The notes beneath the pieces are model-generated. The model did not search any database. It worked only from the letters and a program-made list of their open reading frames with translations, and was not told where the DNA came from. From assembly GCA_052267165.1 (NCBI GenBank), contig JBKQHO010000010.1, positions 31,355 through 95,354 on the forward strand: DNA of 64,000 bases, read 5' to 3'. Of this stretch, positions 27,816 to 35,237 are shown piece after piece. The DNA comes from CAWICD01 sp052267165. GTDB taxonomy: Bacteria > Vulcanimicrobiota > Vulcanimicrobiia > Vulcanimicrobiales > Vulcanimicrobiaceae. Numbering within the stretch: the first letter of the stretch is position 1; the number at the start of each line of letters is the position of its first letter. The position numbers were made by a program, and so were the translations under genes.

Positions 27816-27837
27816 TCCCGAATCGCTCCGCAAATTT

Positions 27838-27862
27838 GGGGATCCGGCGAGCCTGGATCCCC
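27838..27862. promoter_or_regulatory. Inverted repeat upstream of the aldo/keto reductase gene
   Basis: GGGGATCC and GGATCCCC form a perfect 8-bp inverted repeat around a 9-nt spacer, starting 23 nt upstream of the reductase ATG. On the plus strand it is followed shortly by a TTTT run, but no plus-strand gene ends here. An operator or 5'-UTR stem is therefore as likely as a terminator. Confidence 0.35.
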
Positions 27863-28005
27863 TCAGTGAAGTTTTAGATGTTCCTATATATCGCCCGTTT
27901 CGGCCTGCCGGGCAGTGACTTGGGTCATCCCGGGGGCGCCCGCGGAACGTGGCGCCGCGATCCGGCGTCGGAAAGGCGTGCTGCAGATCCTCACGGAGCG
28001 CTCGA

Positions 28006-28209
28006 GTGGACCCCTCTGAGCTGCGTTCGTACGCGGGTCGCCGCGTGCACGTCCATCTGACGGACGGGAGCGAGCACGTCGGCTTGTTGCGAACGGATCT
28101 CCTCTCCGAGCGGTCGATCGCGGTCTTTCTGACCCGCGAGGGCGACGACGGCGAGACGATTTACTTGCACCACATCGCGGCGGTCCGGGCCGCGGCGACG
28201 GCTTCGTAA
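28006..28209 (+). CDS. Small protein with a possible Sm-like fold
   Basis: 67 residues, GTG start preceded by GGAG at 8-nt spacing. The pattern GRRVHVHLTDGSEHVGLLRT, then SIAVFLTREG and TIYLHHIAAVRA, resembles the five-stranded Sm/Hfq layout (strand, L-x-DG turn, G-x-L, strand, closing HxI-x-V). This is fold-level similarity seen by eye; the specific Hfq RNA-binding residues are not evident. A related possibility is a small SH3-like barrel. A hairpin follows the gene. Confidence 0.55.
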   Translation: MDPSELRSYAGRRVHVHLTDGSEHVGLLRTDLLSERSIAVFLTREGDDGETIYLHHIAAVRAAATAS

Positions 28210-28221
28210 AGCCGCCGGTCT

Positions 28222-28251
28222 CGAACCCCTCCGCGCGGGCGGAAGGGTTCG
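28222..28251 (+). terminator. Hairpin after the small Sm-like gene
   Basis: CGAACCC pairs with GGGTTCG and, after one C/A mismatch, TCCGC pairs with GCGGA around a GCGG loop. It sits 12 nt after the stop of the small gene and 28 nt before the decarboxylase start. There is no T-run, so it may be a weak terminator or an RNA-stability stem. Confidence 0.45.
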
Positions 28252-28279
28252 GCGGTTCGCGGACCTGATAGCGCTCCAC

Positions 28280-29689
28280 GTGAGCGAACTGCTGCAGCAA
28301 CTCGAACGGGCCGCGCAATGGATCGACGGCTATTACGAAGATCCGCGGCGTTATCCGGTGCTCTCGCGGGTGCGGCCCGGCGACATCGTGGGCGCGCTCC
28401 CGGCCGAAGCGCCCGAAGAAGGCGAGCCGTTCGCGCGCATCTTCGACGATTTCGAGCGCATCATCCTCCCCGGCATCACGCACTGGAACCATCCGCGCTT
28501 CTTCGCCTACTTCGCGATCAGCGCCGCGCCCGTCGCGGTCGTGGCTGAGATGCTGGCTGCGACGCTCGACGTCAACGCGATGCTCTGGCGCACGTCGCCC
28601 GCGGCGACCGAGCTGGAAGACGTCGTGCTCGCGTGGCTGCGGCGGCTGCTCGGCCTGCCCGAGACGCTGCACGGCATCATCTACGATACGGCCTCGATCG
28701 GCGGCTTCACGGCGCTCGCCGCGGCGCGCGAGTCGCTGCGGCTCGACATCCGCGACGCCGGCATGGCCGGCCGTTCCGATCTTCCGCCGCTGCGCGTCTA
28801 CATCACCGAACACACGCACTCGCACATCGAGAAAGGCGCGATTGCGCTGGGCATCGGGCGTAACAACGTCGTCAAGGTTCCCGTCGACGCGCGCTTTGCG
28901 ATGGAACCGGCCGCGCTCGACCGCGTGCTAACCGAAGATTGCGCGCGCGGCTTGCGGCCGATGTGCGTCGCGGCCACCGTCGGAACGACTTCGACGACGT
29001 CGATCGACAACGTTCCGGCGCTTGCTGAGGTCGCGCGCAAGCACGGCGTGTGGCTCCATGTCGACGCTTCGTACGCTGGGCCGGCGGCGATCTTGCCCGA
29101 GTTCCGCTATCTGGTCGCAGGCTGCGAGCACGCCGACTCGCTCGTCGTCAACCCGCACAAGTGGCTCTTCGTTCCGATCGACCTCTCCGTGCTCTACGTG
29201 CGCGATCTCGAGAACCTGCGGCGCGCCTTCAGCTTGGTCGCCGATTATTTGGTGACGAGCGACAGCGGCGTGCGCAACTACATGGACTACGGCCTGCAGC
29301 TGGGGCGGCGTTTTCGCGCGCTCAAATTCTGGTTCGTGCTGCGCCATTACGGCGCGGCCGGAATACGCGAGAGGCTGCGCTCGCACGTGGCGCTGGCGCA
29401 AACCTTCGCGAACTGGGTCGAGGCCGAGGCCGGCTGGGAGATCGCCGCCCCGCATCCGCTCTCGGTCGTATGTTTCCGGCACGTGCCCGGCGGGCTCGAC
29501 GAGGCGGCCGTCGACGAGCACAACGCGCGCATCGTCGAGGCGGCGAACGCCAGCGGCCAGATCTTCATCTCGTCGACCAAGCTCGAAGGGCGGACCGTCT
29601 TGCGCTTGGCGATCGGAAACGAGCGAACGACGCGCGACGACGTCCAGGTCGCCTGGGACGTCCTGCGGCGCGCGGCCGCGCAGAGCTGA
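28280..29689 (+). CDS. Pyridoxal-dependent amino-acid decarboxylase (group II)
   Basis: 469 residues, GTG start. PLP lysine lies in VNPHKWLFVPIDLS; upstream are the WLHVDASYAGPAA aspartate that contacts the pyridine nitrogen and CVAATVGTTSTTSIDN. The overall layout matches aromatic-L-amino-acid/tyrosine/tryptophan decarboxylases. It would decarboxylate an aromatic amino acid to an amine; which one cannot be told. Stands alone between the small Sm-like gene and a convergent GGDEF gene. Confidence 0.9.
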   Translation: MSELLQQLERAAQWIDGYYEDPRRYPVLSRVRPGDIVGALPAEAPEEGEPFARIFDDFERIILPGITHWNHPRFFAYFAISAAPVAVVAEMLAATLDVNAMLWRTSPAATELEDVVLAWLRRLLGLPETLHGIIYDTASIGGFTALAAARESLRLDIRDAGMAGRSDLPPLRVYITEHTHSHIEKGAIALGIGRNNVVKVPVDARFAMEPAALDRVLTEDCARGLRPMCVAATVGTTSTTSIDNVPALAEVARKHGVWLHVDASYAGPAAILPEFRYLVAGCEHADSLVVNPHKWLFVPIDLSVLYVRDLENLRRAFSLVADYLVTSDSGVRNYMDYGLQLGRRFRALKFWFVLRHYGAAGIRERLRSHVALAQTFANWVEAEAGWEIAAPHPLSVVCFRHVPGGLDEAAVDEHNARIVEAANASGQIFISSTKLEGRTVLRLAIGNERTTRDDVQVAWDVLRRAAAQS

Positions 29690-29724
29690 GGTGCGGTCGC
29701 GCTAAGGGCGCGGCCGGGCGAGGT

Positions 29725-31140
29725 TCAGACGGCCCGCAGGGTCGGGTCGATGGCGATCGGCGCGACCGCGATACGGTTGCGGCCCAGGCGCTTGGCGCGG
29801 TAGAGCGCGTTGTCGGCCAGCTCGTAGAGCGCCTTGGGTGAGACGGAGCCCTTGCCGTCGGTCGCGGCGACGCCGATGCTGACGGTGACCGAGGGCAGCG
29901 GGACGCTCGGCGCGTGTGGAATGTGCAGCCGCATGATCGAGGAGCGGACGCGCTCGGCGACCGTCATCGCGCTGGCTTCGTCGGTCATGCGCAGGACGAC
30001 CGCGAACTCTTCCCCGCCCACGCGGCAGCAGACGTCGGTGCTGCGGTTGGCGATGCTGCCGATCGTCTTCGCGACCGCGCGCAGCGCTTCGTCGCCCGCG
30101 ATGTGGCCGAAGTGGTCGTTGTAGCTCTTGAAGTGGTCGAGGTCGAGCACCAGGATCGCGAGCGCCGACTGGCCGCGCCGGCTCTGGCGCATCGCTTCAT
30201 CGAAGCGAACGTCGAAGCCGCGGCGGTTGTAGAGGCCGGTCAAGGCGTCGCGTAGGGTCTCCTCGATGAGCTCGCTCTTGTCTTTGGCAGCCGCGGCAAG
30301 CTGCTCGCTCGAGTCCTGGAGCTGGATCACCAGGAAGAGGCTCTGCCAAGCCATCGCCTCGGCTAATCCGATCACCCAGGCCAGCGTGTAGATGTGCTGG
30401 ACCATCAGGCCGCTGACGACGATGTCGATGATGAACGCGACCAGCACGGCCGCCATCCAGAGGTGGATCGCGTTGCGCAGCCGCGAGGCGAGCAGCAGGC
30501 CGGCGAGCACCGCCACCGCCGAGTAGATCAGCACCTGCTCGACGACCGAGTGGAAGATCGAGGTGTAACCGGTCCGGGTCGCGAGGACCGGCAGCTGGTC
30601 GTGGTAGAGGAACAGCGCCTCGACGGAGAGCGCCGCCAGCGCCATGATCGAGAGCGAGTACAAGCTGACGATCTTGCCCGAGCGCAGCTGGTTGGTCGTG
30701 GGGCGCGAGAAGTAGACGTCCGCGCAGACGTAGATGCCGACCAGCAAGATGAAGGCGGAGTGCCAGCCGACCCAGAGCCAGGTCGCGACTTGCGGCCCCA
30801 GGCCGAAGCCCGTCGGCGAGAAGATGCCGGGGAAGGTGAGCAGGTACGAGACGATCAGCGCCGCGCAGACGCCGTAGGCGACCGCCAGGAATGCGAACGG
30901 TGCGAAGCCCGAGGCGCGGTATTGGTTGCGCAGGATGGCGCAGGAAACGAGCAGGGCGATCAGGCCCGCCGCGGTGATGCACGGCAACAGCCCGGGGACC
31001 TCGCCGATCGGCAGATAGCGCAAGCTCAACGCAGCCAAGCCGACGGCGATGAGCGAGAATGCCGCGACAAGGGCGGCCAATCGTTCGTGCGCGGAAGCAC
31101 CGGCACCGGCCGGATGCTCCGCGGGCAGAAGGCCCTGCAT
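29725..31140 (-). CDS. Membrane-bound diguanylate cyclase (GGDEF)
   Basis: 471 residues. About seven to eight membrane helices occupy the first ~270 residues. A short linker with a coiled stretch (DSSEQLAAAAKDKSELIEE) leads into the GGDEF domain: DALTGLYNRRGFD, LDLDHFKSYNDHFGH and RVGGEEFAVVLR. The intact GGEEF motif predicts cyclic-di-GMP synthesis. No clear inhibitory I-site (RxxD) was identified. The start at MQGLLPAEH is chosen because upstream in-frame sequence is not protein-like. The membrane part is an unidentified sensor. Confidence 0.85.
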   Translation of the reverse strand: MQGLLPAEHPAGAGASAHERLAALVAAFSLIAVGLAALSLRYLPIGEVPGLLPCITAAGLIALLVSCAILRNQYRASGFAPFAFLAVAYGVCAALIVSYLLTFPGIFSPTGFGLGPQVATWLWVGWHSAFILLVGIYVCADVYFSRPTTNQLRSGKIVSLYSLSIMALAALSVEALFLYHDQLPVLATRTGYTSIFHSVVEQVLIYSAVAVLAGLLLASRLRNAIHLWMAAVLVAFIIDIVVSGLMVQHIYTLAWVIGLAEAMAWQSLFLVIQLQDSSEQLAAAAKDKSELIEETLRDALTGLYNRRGFDVRFDEAMRQSRRGQSALAILVLDLDHFKSYNDHFGHIAGDEALRAVAKTIGSIANRSTDVCCRVGGEEFAVVLRMTDEASAMTVAERVRSSIMRLHIPHAPSVPLPSVTVSIGVAATDGKGSVSPKALYELADNALYRAKRLGRNRIAVAPIAIDPTLRAV

Positions 31141-31246
31141 GACTCTTGAATCGGTCCTCAAGCACAAAGCTTGAAGTGATTTTGCGTCCAGACGTGGTCC
31201 GCGAACGTGACTGGCTCGGGAACACCGGTCACACCCTGCGTAAAGA

Positions 31247-32596
31247 TCAGTACACGCGCAGGTAGTTGTCTCGCTCCCAGGGATGGACGGCCTTGCGATA
31301 ACGCTCGTACTCCGCCGATTTCGCGTCCCGGAAGGCATGGTAGATGTGGTCGCCCAGTGCTCCCCGGACCACGAGATCCTTGTCGAGCATCTCGAGCGCT
31401 TCTTGCAGCGACTTCGGTAGCTTGCGGATTCCGCGCTTGCTCAGATCGCGCGGCGTCAGCTCGTAGGTCGAGCCCGTCAGCGGGTCGCCCGGAAGGGCGT
31501 GCGACTTGATGCCGTGCTCGACGCTCGCGAGCAGCACCGCCATCGCGAGATACGGGTTGCAGGTCGGGTCGGCGCTGCGCACCTCGATGCGCGGCTGCAA
31601 GCCGACCGGCGAGGGGACCCGTACCAGCGAGTTCGCGCTGCGGTACGACCAGACCGTATAGACCGGCGCGTCCCAGGCGGCGACCAGGCGTTTGTACGAG
31701 TTGACCGTCGGGTTGCAGATCGCGGTGAACGCCGGCGCGTGCTCGAGCAGTCCGCCGATCGCGAACAAGGTCTCCTCGCTGAGCTCCTCGTCTTCGGGCG
31801 GCGTCTCCGAGGCCTCTTGCTTCAGGGTGAGGTAGACGTGGACGCCGCTGCCGGCGAGCGACTCGAGCGGCTTGGGCATGAAGGTCGCGTGCAGGCCGTG
31901 CCGCGCCGCGACGTGCTTGGCCACCGTTCGCGTGGTGATCAGTGCGTCGGCGGCCGAGAGGACGCCGGTGTCCTTGATGTCGATCTCGTGCTGGCCGGTG
32001 CCGTGCTCGTGGTGGGCGCTCGAGACGGCGATGCCCATCGATTCGAGCGCGGTGACGATCTCGGTGCGCGCCACCTCGCCTTTGTCGTTCTCGTTGATGT
32101 CGAAGTACGAGCCGACGTCGGTAGTGGTGGTGGTGGGCTCGCCGTCCTTGAGATCGAACAGGTAGAACTCGACCTCGAGCGCGACGGCCAGGCCGGAGAC
32201 GACGTCGCGCGTGTCCTCGATGGTGCGTTGCAGCGTCGTGCGCGGGCAGCCTTCGAACGGCTCGCCGTCGGGCGTCGCGATGTTGCAGATGAGCCGCGCT
32301 TCGACCGGGCCCGTTGTCTCGGTCCAGGGATAGACGGCGAACGTCGAAAGGTCGGGAAGCAGCATCATATCCGCTTCCTCGCCGCGCACGAAGCCGTCGA
32401 TCGAGCCGCCGTCGAAGGTCACCTTGCCTTCCATCGCGCCGTCGAGTTCGTTGACGGGGATCGTGACGTTCTTGTTGATCCCCAGGATGTCGACGAACGA
32501 GAGCCGCACGAAGCGGACGTTCCGCTCCTTGGCGACGCGCAGCACGTCGCGTTTGGTCACGGTCTTGCGTTCACCGTTCGTGAGAGTTGAGTGCAT
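31247..32596 (-). CDS. glnA: Glutamine synthetase, type I
   Basis: 449 residues. Catalytic blocks: FDGGSIDGFVRGEEADMML, SSAHHEHGTGQHEIDIKDTG, SGVHVYLTLKQ, NSYKRLVAAWDAPVYTVWSY and IEVRSADPTCNPYLAMA. The length matches the I-alpha (Bacillus-like) subgroup, which lacks the 25-residue insertion and the adenylylation control of I-beta enzymes. It makes glutamine from glutamate, ammonia and ATP. The 5' end overlaps the upstream regulator by 26 nt, suggesting co-expression. The first ATG has no obvious ribosome site. Confidence 0.93.
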   Translation of the reverse strand: MHSTLTNGERKTVTKRDVLRVAKERNVRFVRLSFVDILGINKNVTIPVNELDGAMEGKVTFDGGSIDGFVRGEEADMMLLPDLSTFAVYPWTETTGPVEARLICNIATPDGEPFEGCPRTTLQRTIEDTRDVVSGLAVALEVEFYLFDLKDGEPTTTTTDVGSYFDINENDKGEVARTEIVTALESMGIAVSSAHHEHGTGQHEIDIKDTGVLSAADALITTRTVAKHVAARHGLHATFMPKPLESLAGSGVHVYLTLKQEASETPPEDEELSEETLFAIGGLLEHAPAFTAICNPTVNSYKRLVAAWDAPVYTVWSYRSANSLVRVPSPVGLQPRIEVRSADPTCNPYLAMAVLLASVEHGIKSHALPGDPLTGSTYELTPRDLSKRGIRKLPKSLQEALEMLDKDLVVRGALGDHIYHAFRDAKSAEYERYRKAVHPWERDNYLRVY

Positions 32597-33797
32597 CGAT
32601 AGCCATCGCAGTCCGTAGCGTGAGTTGATCGTGGGCCGAGTCGAGATCGTGGCCGCTGATCTCGGCGATTTGGCGGAGCCGGTAGAAGACGGTATGGCGG
32701 TGAACCGACAGCTCGGCCGCGGCCGTCTTGACGTTCTGCCCGACTTCGAAATAGAGGCGCAGCGTTCGGATCAGCTCGGTTTGGTGCTTCTCGTCGTAAG
32801 CGCGCAGCGGCGCGAGGATCCGCTCCGAGAACGTACGCAGCTCGTCCGCGCCCGTGCTGCCGCGCAGCAGAAGGGGATAGATGCCCAGGTCTTCGTACGG
32901 CATGACGCGCGAGCCGCCGAAAAGCCGGCGCGCGATGAACATCGACTCGCGCGCCTCTTCGACGGTGCGGTAGGCGGAGATCGCATCGGCCTGCCGGCCG
33001 ATTCCGCCGACGATCTTCGCGCCGAAGTGCGTCTTGTTGGCGGCGCGCGGAATGAGCGTGGCCGCCGTGCGCACGTTGGAGGCGTCGACCTCGATCGGCG
33101 CGGGGCAGAGGAACACGAAGCCGCCGCCGCGGTCGAGCACGATGATCTCGCCCCCGCCCGAACGCAACGTCTCCAGACAGATGCGCCGCAGGTCGCCTAT
33201 CTTCACGGCGGCGACCGCTTCGTCGAGGCCTTCGGCCTCGACCGCGACCGCGACGTAGCCGGCAGCCAGCGTGATGCCGCGCGCCGCGGCGTCGTCCTTG
33301 GCCTCGATCGGGTCGTCGTAGGCACGCGCGATCAAACGGTCCCAGAATGACTTGCGGCGGTTGCGTCCCCCGCCGGCATCGCGCGAGAGTTCGACGGCTA
33401 TCGCCGCCGCGGTCAGCCGGATCGCCCCCAAGCGGCCTTCGGCCGAAGCTGTATTCGGAAACACCGAGAGCCAGCCCAGCGGCCCGTCGCCGCCGCCGCG
33501 GATGCGCACCGCCAGCCCTTCGGGACCGTCGCCGGGCAACTGGAGGCGCACCAGGCTTTCGGCTTCCTTGGCAGCACCGCCGATCAGTTCGCGGCTCGAA
33601 GGCGGGATCGAGCGCGAACCCGAGCCGGTGAGCGCGATGTGGCGCCAGTCGGCGTCTTCGACCAGGACCGCCGCGCCGACGAGCCCGGCGAGGTGCGCGG
33701 CGAGCGCCTTCGGGCCGCCGCCGGTGCTGGCGACGCGCGCCAAGCCTTCCGCGAAATCGACCAATTGTTCGTTTGACATGGCCACGGTATCGATCAT
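32571..33797 (-). CDS. PucR/CdaR-family transcriptional regulator
   Basis: 408 residues. The C-terminus is the PucR helix-turn-helix: TLRLYFEVGQNVKTAAAELS then VHRHTVFYRLRQIAEISGHD. The centre is a GGDEF-like regulatory fold (AGYVAVAVEAEGLDEAVAAV and GAKIVGGIGRQADAISAYRT); the N-terminus may be a degenerate GAF domain. Such regulators respond to small metabolites, often in purine, sugar-acid or nitrogen use. The overlap with glnA suggests nitrogen-linked control. A second ATG 18 nt inside is equally possible; neither has a clear ribosome site. Confidence 0.82.
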   Translation of the reverse strand: MIDTVAMSNEQLVDFAEGLARVASTGGGPKALAAHLAGLVGAAVLVEDADWRHIALTGSGSRSIPPSSRELIGGAAKEAESLVRLQLPGDGPEGLAVRIRGGGDGPLGWLSVFPNTASAEGRLGAIRLTAAAIAVELSRDAGGGRNRRKSFWDRLIARAYDDPIEAKDDAAARGITLAAGYVAVAVEAEGLDEAVAAVKIGDLRRICLETLRSGGGEIIVLDRGGGFVFLCPAPIEVDASNVRTAATLIPRAANKTHFGAKIVGGIGRQADAISAYRTVEEARESMFIARRLFGGSRVMPYEDLGIYPLLLRGSTGADELRTFSERILAPLRAYDEKHQTELIRTLRLYFEVGQNVKTAAAELSVHRHTVFYRLRQIAEISGHDLDSAHDQLTLRTAMAIDALNSHER

Positions 33798-33814
33798 GCG
33801 AAGACACCGAGGAC

Positions 33815-34135
33815 ATGCTGACTTCGCATCTCGTTCTGGGAGCCGTGGTGCTCGCCGCCGCGCTGATCGCTATCTTCAACGCTGCAGCGCGCCGTGTGGT
33901 GGTTTATCTCCTGACCCTCCAAATCGTGGTAGGGGCGGTACTATGGTGGACGACCAAGGTGCCACCCCCGCCCCTGCACTGGATTCTCTCTTTGTTGATC
34001 GGCGGCGTTTACTCGGCGGCAAACGCGTTGGAACGACGCGGACGAGCGAGAAGTACGATCCTGGCGCTCACCATCTTCGGCGCGCTCCTGTTCTCATACA
34101 TCTTCCTGGTAGGGATGCAGGCGGCGAAGCAATGA
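33815..34135 (+). CDS. Small membrane protein
   Basis: 106 residues with three predicted membrane helices (about 5-25, 30-48 and 80-100). A Pro-rich loop KVPPPPLHW precedes a short fourth hydrophobic stretch. Divergent from the PucR-type regulator, 17 bp apart. GAGG lies only a few nt before the ATG. No family recognised. Confidence 0.6.
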   Translation: MLTSHLVLGAVVLAAALIAIFNAAARRVVVYLLTLQIVVGAVLWWTTKVPPPPLHWILSLLIGGVYSAANALERRGRARSTILALTIFGALLFSYIFLVGMQAAKQ

Positions 34136-34155
34136 AGTCCTTTCGCCAAAGGTGA

Positions 34156-34575
34156 CTACTCGGCGGCTTGCGCTGAGAGCGACGACTCCGTATCGTGGCT
34201 GGCGACCTTCCAGCTTACGCTGCTGAGCGCCGGATCGCGCTGGAGGGCGGCGGCGACCCGCTCGAGCTTCGCGTCGTCCCGGCCGTTTCCTAAAAGACGA
34301 GCGCCTCGAGCCGATCGCCGTTTCGACGAGGTGGCCCAGGCCGGCGAGGCTCCGGCCAGGAAGCCGATCCCGGAGACGATCTGGGCGGCGATGCCGGTCG
34401 CCGAACCGGAATCGTGGCTCAGCGGCGTGGCCAACACGAACAGGCACGAGCCCGTCGCCACGAGCGCGTTCGTGCGTAGGCCGGCCATGCGCTGGCGCCG
34501 CTGGCGCTCGAGCCCGATGACGGTCCCGACTCCGAACGCGACCGCCGGCCGGAGCGTGAACTCGAGCTCCGTCAT
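34156..34575 (-). pseudogene. mgtC-like gene with the central membrane part deleted
   Basis: The 139-residue frame starts like MgtC/SapB proteins: PAVAFGVGTVIGLERQRRQR, AGLRTNALVATGSCLFVLAT and IAAQIVSGIGFLAGA. After that the expected glycine-rich membrane segment (GLTTAATLW-type) is missing and is replaced by a basic stretch (SSKRRSARGARLL). The frame then returns to an MgtC-like tail (RDDAKLERVAAALQRDP and SSVSWKVAS). MgtC is normally ~230 residues, so this looks like an internal deletion that destroys the membrane domain. It overlaps the racemase-like gene by 4 nt and ends the M-box operon. Confidence 0.7.
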
Positions 34576-35228
34576 GCGCCGCTGACGCCCCTGAGCGCGT
34601 GAAGGCTGGCCTCGGGGGCGCTCACCACCGGAATCCGGACGACTTTGGCGACAGACGCCGCGTTCGGGTCCAGGCTGAACTGGGCGAGGAACAGCGCGTC
34701 GAGGCCGTGCGTATCGCACGCGTCACGGGCGGCTTCGACCAGGACCCGGCCGTAGCGCTCGGCGTCGTCGGCGAAGGCGAACGCATTCTCGCGCAGCAGC
34801 GGGGTCAGCTCGACGGGCGTGTTCCGCAGCGCTGCGAGCTCCAGCAGGTGCGCTTCGATGACGGGATACGAGGGCGGGTAGCTGACGGCGAGCCCGATCC
34901 GCGGGCCGAGCGCGAGCACGGCGTGCGCGCCGGCTTCATCGGAGCGCTCGACGGGGAGACCGAGCTCGGCTTCCAGCCGGGGTGCGAAGCCGTTGTAGAT
35001 CGAGCACGACAGAACGACGCGGCCGACGTCGTCGTGCAGGTGGGCGAGCACGGCCGAACGCAGCCGCTCGTAGCCGGCGTCGTCGTGCGCGAAGTGCATC
35101 GCGCGCGGATCGACCAGATCCGTTGCGAGCGCGTGGCGCAGCGCGGGCGCGTCGGGGTGACGCTCGAGCGCCTCCAGCGTCGCGGCCAGCGAGACGGGCG
35201 AGGCGTGGATGAAGAGGACGACCTTCAT
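34572..35228 (-). CDS. Aspartate/glutamate racemase-like protein
   Basis: 218 residues. VVLSCSIYNGFAPRLEAELG holds the first catalytic-type cysteine of the Asp/Glu/hydantoin racemase superfamily. In the second half the corresponding segment reads LDALFLAQFSLDP, without the second cysteine, so classical two-base racemisation is doubtful. It sits between the Nramp-like gene (9-nt gap) and the mgtC remnant, apparently in the same transcript. Its link to metal transport is not obvious. Confidence 0.65.
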   Translation of the reverse strand: MKVVLFIHASPVSLAATLEALERHPDAPALRHALATDLVDPRAMHFAHDDAGYERLRSAVLAHLHDDVGRVVLSCSIYNGFAPRLEAELGLPVERSDEAGAHAVLALGPRIGLAVSYPPSYPVIEAHLLELAALRNTPVELTPLLRENAFAFADDAERYGRVLVEAARDACDTHGLDALFLAQFSLDPNAASVAKVVRIPVVSAPEASLHALRGVSGA

Positions 35229-35237
35229 CGCCGTTTG

